53,120 bases of DNA from Clostridiales bacterium. Its GTDB lineage: Bacteria > Bacillota > Clostridia > Saccharofermentanales > Saccharofermentanaceae. A program made the translations under genes and the position numbers. Positions 50,014 through 53,120 of this stretch are shown one piece after another (the stretch's first letter is position 1; each line of letters begins with the position of its first letter). The notes beneath the pieces were generated by a model, which was not told where the DNA came from, made no database searches, and saw nothing but the letters and a program-made list of their open reading frames with translations. The DNA lies in assembly GCA_017561715.1 (NCBI GenBank), contig JAFZBN010000009.1:1-53120 (forward strand). The letters run 5' to 3'.

Positions 50014-52074
50014 TTATTCTTGCATTCCTGTCTTTGTATCCGCGCTTTTTCCCGGTACCGGGTCCGTCACCTGACGGAGCAGGCTCCTGGTCGCAGGAGC
50101 TGCAGTATTCGCGGGACTTGGCGGCTCCGGCATCATCGGAAGTGCCGGCGTCCTGACCTCGGGTAAAGGCTCAGGAACTGCCTCTTCTCTCGTCTTTTTC
50201 ACTGTGTTTTTTCTTGCCTGACGCCGTTTCTCCGCATTTTGCGAACCGATCGTTTCTTTGCTTAAGATCGGTCGTTTCAACGCAGGCGCGTCGGGCTTAA
50301 GGACCGTAGCGCCTCTTTTTGAAAGCGAGACCCATTCTTCCGGTTTGGCGGTTTTGACCTGTACGACCTCCGCTTCCTGCTTCTCAACAGGCCGGATCTC
50401 CGGCTTTATCTTCGGCGCTGCAGCTTCGGGCGCCGGGACCGGACGGACGAATGGCGAGGGCTCCGTACGGATCACCTCGGGTTCTGCTTCCACTCGGGCC
50501 ACCGGCTGCACAAACGGACTTGCCGTTTCCTTCGCCGGTTCTTCCGAAGCTTCGACTGCCGGCTCCTCGGGAACCGGTTCCGAACTATCCTCTATGATAT
50601 CACATTCATCTATAAATATCAGATGTGAGATCAGGCGCTCCTCATCTTCCTTCTTATCGATCTTCTTCAGATCATAGCCGAGGTCATAATCGTCCTCGTT
50701 GATCTTCTCCATATACTGCTTTGCCTTCCGATAAAGCACTTCCTCACGATCGGCTCCGTCGCGCATCGCCTCAAGGGTCTCCTTGAACGTTGCGGCCGCC
50801 GTAGGTACCGTGATATAAAAGTCGGAACCGACTTCGGATCTCTGGCTGTCGTCATCTTCCGGACAGCGCGTAACAAGGCTGATCTCGCCTTCCTGCACCT
50901 CGGCCATCATCTTTACGATCGCAAGTCCGAGTCCGCTTCCGCCGGCAGAACGCGCGCCCGTCTCATCCACACGGAAAAACGCCTGGAAGACTTTTTCTGC
51001 CGCGGGCTTCGGGATACCTTTCCCCTGATCCTGCACCTTGATCGTGACCGTGGTTTCATGCGCCTGGATAAATACCCAGATGTTCGTGTTTTCCGAAGAA
51101 TACTTCAGCGCGTTATTAATGAGGTTTCCGACCATCTGCTCCATCATGCTCTTGCTGCCGAAAACAGGTGGCATGACGCGAGTTAAGCTCTCATAGTAAA
51201 GGCGGATATTCTTCTTATCGGCTTCTTCCGTGTATTTTCTGCACACTTCTTCAACTGTCTTGTCGATGCGATAGACAGTCATGTCGATCTTGTCTTTGTT
51301 GTTTTCGATCTGGGAAAGGAACGTCAGGTTCGAGATGATCTCCGTGATCCTGTGTCCCTCTTCGTTGATCTTCAGTACATCGTTAAAGATCTGGTCCGGG
51401 CTCTTTTCGCGAAGACCCCAGTCGATCAGGGATTCCGAGTATCCGTTGATCGATGCCAGAGGCGTTTTCAACTCATGGGAGACCGTCGAAACGAAAAGTC
51501 TTCTCTGCTGTTCCTGACGGGCCGCTTTGGTGACATCTTCCAGAACGACGACCCATCCGCGGAGCGTCGACTGCGGGAAAAACGGCTTGCTGAAATGGAA
51601 CTGGATGATCCTGTTTCGGATCTCGACTCTCGTCGTTACGGACTCGAGCTTCTCGCTTTCCAGGATATCGTCCTCGTTTTCCTGCGGACGTGTCTTCGGA
51701 AGAAGCGACTCATATATCTGCAGATCCACAAGGATCTTTTCGTCATGGACGAACTTTTCGACGAATTCGGTAAATGACTGTGGAAGCTCTTCCACGCGCA
51801 GTTTCTTAAGGCACGTCTTGTTATTGAAAAGCAACGTTCCGTTGTCGGTAAACGCGACAACGCCCATCTGTACGATATTTAAGACCGAGTTGGAAACTCC
51901 GTTGGCGGCATTTAAAAACTTCATGTCGCGCTTTTTCTTGTAGAAAGATACGGCGAAAATCTTATACACGATCATGCCTGTGAGCAAAGAGCCGATCACA
52001 AGCCCGATAAAAAGCATGGGAACGGGTTGTATAACCCGATCCCATATAGTTAATCTCGCCAACAATTCTTTCAA
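50014..52074 (-). CDS. walK: WalK-like sensor histidine kinase with long C-terminal tail
   Basis: 686 residues. One membrane helix (18-40), a PAS-like domain (about 55-185), dimerisation domain with phospho-acceptor His200 (FVSTVSHELKTPLASING), and ATPase domain (N box NLINNALKYS about 317; G1 DQGKGIP; G2 GGSGLGLAIV about 378). It lacks the extracellular Cache domain of Bacillus WalK. After residue 425 there is an unusual tail of some 260 residues, first charged helices, then Pro/Glu/Ala-rich repeats (PSPFVRPVPAPEAAAPK), ending before murA. Its start codon is TTG at 52074, with GAGGG upstream. It signals to WalR. Confidence 0.93.
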   Translation of the reverse strand: MKELLARLTIWDRVIQPVPMLFIGLVIGSLLTGMIVYKIFAVSFYKKKRDMKFLNAANGVSNSVLNIVQMGVVAFTDNGTLLFNNKTCLKKLRVEELPQSFTEFVEKFVHDEKILVDLQIYESLLPKTRPQENEDDILESEKLESVTTRVEIRNRIIQFHFSKPFFPQSTLRGWVVVLEDVTKAARQEQQRRLFVSTVSHELKTPLASINGYSESLIDWGLREKSPDQIFNDVLKINEEGHRITEIISNLTFLSQIENNKDKIDMTVYRIDKTVEEVCRKYTEEADKKNIRLYYESLTRVMPPVFGSKSMMEQMVGNLINNALKYSSENTNIWVFIQAHETTVTIKVQDQGKGIPKPAAEKVFQAFFRVDETGARSAGGSGLGLAIVKMMAEVQEGEISLVTRCPEDDDSQRSEVGSDFYITVPTAAATFKETLEAMRDGADREEVLYRKAKQYMEKINEDDYDLGYDLKKIDKKEDEERLISHLIFIDECDIIEDSSEPVPEEPAVEASEEPAKETASPFVQPVARVEAEPEVIRTEPSPFVRPVPAPEAAAPKIKPEIRPVEKQEAEVVQVKTAKPEEWVSLSKRGATVLKPDAPALKRPILSKETIGSQNAEKRRQARKNTVKKTREEAVPEPLPEVRTPALPMMPEPPSPANTAAPATRSLLRQVTDPVPGKSADTKTGMQE

Positions 52075-52108
52075 CCTTTAACCCTCAGCGCTTCCTCGCG
52101 CCAGACGC

Positions 52109-52807
52109 TTACTGCGCCTTGTCAAAATAGTAACCGACACCGCGTTTTGTCAGGATGTATCGATAGTTGTTCTGGTCAGGTTCGAGCTTTTCTCTTGTAC
52201 GACGGACGGTTACGTCAACGGTACGTACATCGCCGAAATACTCATATCCCCATACGTGCTGCAGAAGTGCCTCACGGGAGAATACCTGTCCTGCGTTTTC
52301 CGCAAGGAAAAGCACCAACTGGAATTCACGGAATGTCAGAGCAACATCCACGCCGCCTCTTCTGATCTGATAAGCGCTCTTATCGATCTCGAGTTCGCCG
52401 ATCTTGATGATGCTGTCTGAGCCTTCCGACTCTTTATCTACATAAGATCCGCGACGAAGCTGCGCCTTAACACGGGCAAGCACTTCACGTGGACTGAAAG
52501 GCTTTGTGATGTAGTCATCCGCGCCCATCTCAAGACCCAGGATCTTATCGATCTCCTCACCTTTCGCCGTGACCATAATGATCGGAGCTGCTGTCTTCGG
52601 ACGAAGTCGCTTACATACTTCAAAGCCGTCAAGCTTCGGAAGCATCCAGTCCAAAAGGATCAGGTCCGGCTTCTGGTTCTCGGCAAGCTCGAGAGCGGTG
52701 AGACCGTCTCCGGCAGAGATGACCTCATAACCTTCTCTTTGAAGATTGGCAGTCAGTAACTCAACCAGCGGCTGTTCATCATCTACGACTAAAATCTTAG
52801 CACACAT
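52109..52807 (-). CDS. walR: WalR-like response regulator (OmpR/PhoB family)
   Basis: 232 residues. Receiver domain with acidic pocket (VVDDEQ), phosphorylation Asp53 (LILLDWMLPKLDG), the conserved Lys (ITKPFSPRE), and a winged-helix DNA-binding domain ending VDVTVRRTREKLEPD and TKRGVGYYFD. In Firmicutes the WalR regulon covers cell-wall hydrolases. The ATG at 52807 starts MCAKILVVDDEQ; an ATG nine codons upstream adds nothing conserved. First gene of the walR-walK-murA-walJ-rlmH unit. Confidence 0.94.
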   Translation of the reverse strand: MCAKILVVDDEQPLVELLTANLQREGYEVISAGDGLTALELAENQKPDLILLDWMLPKLDGFEVCKRLRPKTAAPIIMVTAKGEEIDKILGLEMGADDYITKPFSPREVLARVKAQLRRGSYVDKESEGSDSIIKIGELEIDKSAYQIRRGGVDVALTFREFQLVLFLAENAGQVFSREALLQHVWGYEYFGDVRTVDVTVRRTREKLEPDQNNYRYILTKRGVGYYFDKAQ

Positions 52808-52879
52808 AGCAATTCTCCATTTCCTTTCGGACACAAGATATAGTGTATCCTACAACCCTCATATACAACAGTTATTACA

Positions 52880-52906
52880 ATTATACCATTCTTATTTGGA
52901 TTTCAA
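52880..52906 (-). promoter_or_regulatory. wal operon promoter
   Basis: Minus strand: TTGAAA (52901-52906), a short 15-base spacer, TATAAT (52880-52885). Two copies of TTATTACAATT (plus-strand view) at 52872-52882 and 52913-52923 flank it. Confidence 0.6.
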
Positions 52907-52944
52907 CCCCAATTATTACAATTTTGTTTCATTAGGAGAAAAAA

Positions 52945-52979
52945 GAAGAAGCTCGACTACGTTTCCGTAATCGAGCTTC
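52945..52979 (-). terminator. Terminator of the rRNA operon
   Basis: GAAGCTCGACTACG/CGTAATCGAGCTTC stem with one mismatch, four-base loop, then TTCTTTTTT on the minus strand, directly after the 5S gene. Confidence 0.92.
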
Positions 52980-52984
52980 ATATA

Positions 52985-53102
52985 ATCCGGCAGCGATCTA
53001 TCTTCCCGGGCCGTCTCCAGCCAAGTATTTTGGACACATACGAGCTTAACTTCTGTGTTCGGGATGGGAACAGGTGTGGCCTCGTCGTAATTACCACCGG
53101 AA
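52985..53102 (-). rRNA. rrf: 5S ribosomal RNA
   Basis: Minus strand contains the 5S hallmark CCCATCCCGAACACAGAAGT followed by TAAGC. The ends TCCGGTGGT and the complementary GCTGCCGGA pair to form helix I. About 118 bases. Ends estimated from helix I to within a few bases. The 23S gene should lie beyond the right edge of the window. Confidence 0.95.
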
Positions 53103-53120
53103 TGGTTGAGGGTCTTAAGC

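Noticed and set aside
52808..52930. WalR boxes (TGTWAH-N5-TGTWAH) in front of walR.
   Set aside because: TGTAAT half-sites are present but the second half is not at the five-base spacing; only the direct repeats are reported.

Overview
The window reads as chromosomal DNA of a Gram-positive anaerobe of the Clostridia, probably a fibre-degrading gut or rumen lineage. The evidence is the FabK-type enoyl reductase, a WalRK/WalJ cluster, an L10 leader, the [4Fe-4S]-type PurF, a short HisG with HisZ, CCA-encoding tRNA genes, consensus TTGACA/TATAAT promoters, many lipoproteins and a cell-surface GH9 glucanase. The genus cannot be named from the sequence. I see no transposase, integrase, phage genes or CRISPR array: this is a housekeeping region with several unusual gene architectures.

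Layout. 1-0.9 kb: rpsI (cut by the window edge) and rplM behind an L13 leader. 0.95-2.9 kb: two unknown lipoproteins. 3-5.5 kb: purF overlapping a HAD-GNAT fusion gene. 5.6-12.9 kb: a radical SAM protein, an AraC/cupin regulator, a sugar ABC importer without its ATPase, YesL, and an unknown membrane protein. 13-18.5 kb: fabH-K-D-G-F-Z, with no acpP. 18.6-22.6 kb: tRNA-Gly, a three-gene operon (HEAT-like protein, eukaryote-type hisA, nitrilase-family hydrolase), a flavodoxin-like reductase with a Dabb protein, and tRNA-Cys. 22.7-28.7 kb: a cobalamin-riboswitch operon (btuF-btuC-btuD-transglutaminase-like) and an HD-GYP signalling protein. 28.9-31.6 kb: the GH9 lipoprotein, tRNA-Glu and tRNA-Met. 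31.7-35.6 kb: rpmG-secE-nusG-rplK-rplA-(L10 leader)-rplJ-rplL. 35.6-44.2 kb: hisZ-G-D-C-B-orf136-purC-hisH-hisFI-hisE. 44.2-47.3 kb: a DUF1294 protein, a YfcE-like phosphodiesterase, dCMP deaminase and a collagen-like surface protein. 47.4-53.1 kb: walR-walK-murA-walJ-rlmH, then a 5S rRNA at the right edge.

How the genes fit together. The histidine operon encodes every step except HisA; the only HisA in the window is a HIS6-like (eukaryote-type) enzyme 15 kb away, in an operon with two proteins of unknown role. HisF and HisI are fused into one chain. purC sits inside the his operon, which makes metabolic sense because HisF/HisH release AICAR, the product that follows PurC in purine synthesis. 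The B12 riboswitch assigns the FecCD-type transporter to cobalamin and places a transglutaminase-like protein in the same regulon. WalRK is encoded with MurA, tying wall-stress signalling to the first committed step of peptidoglycan synthesis. Several proteins (L10, SecE, YesL, HisZ, WalK) carry low-complexity, mostly acidic C-terminal tails.
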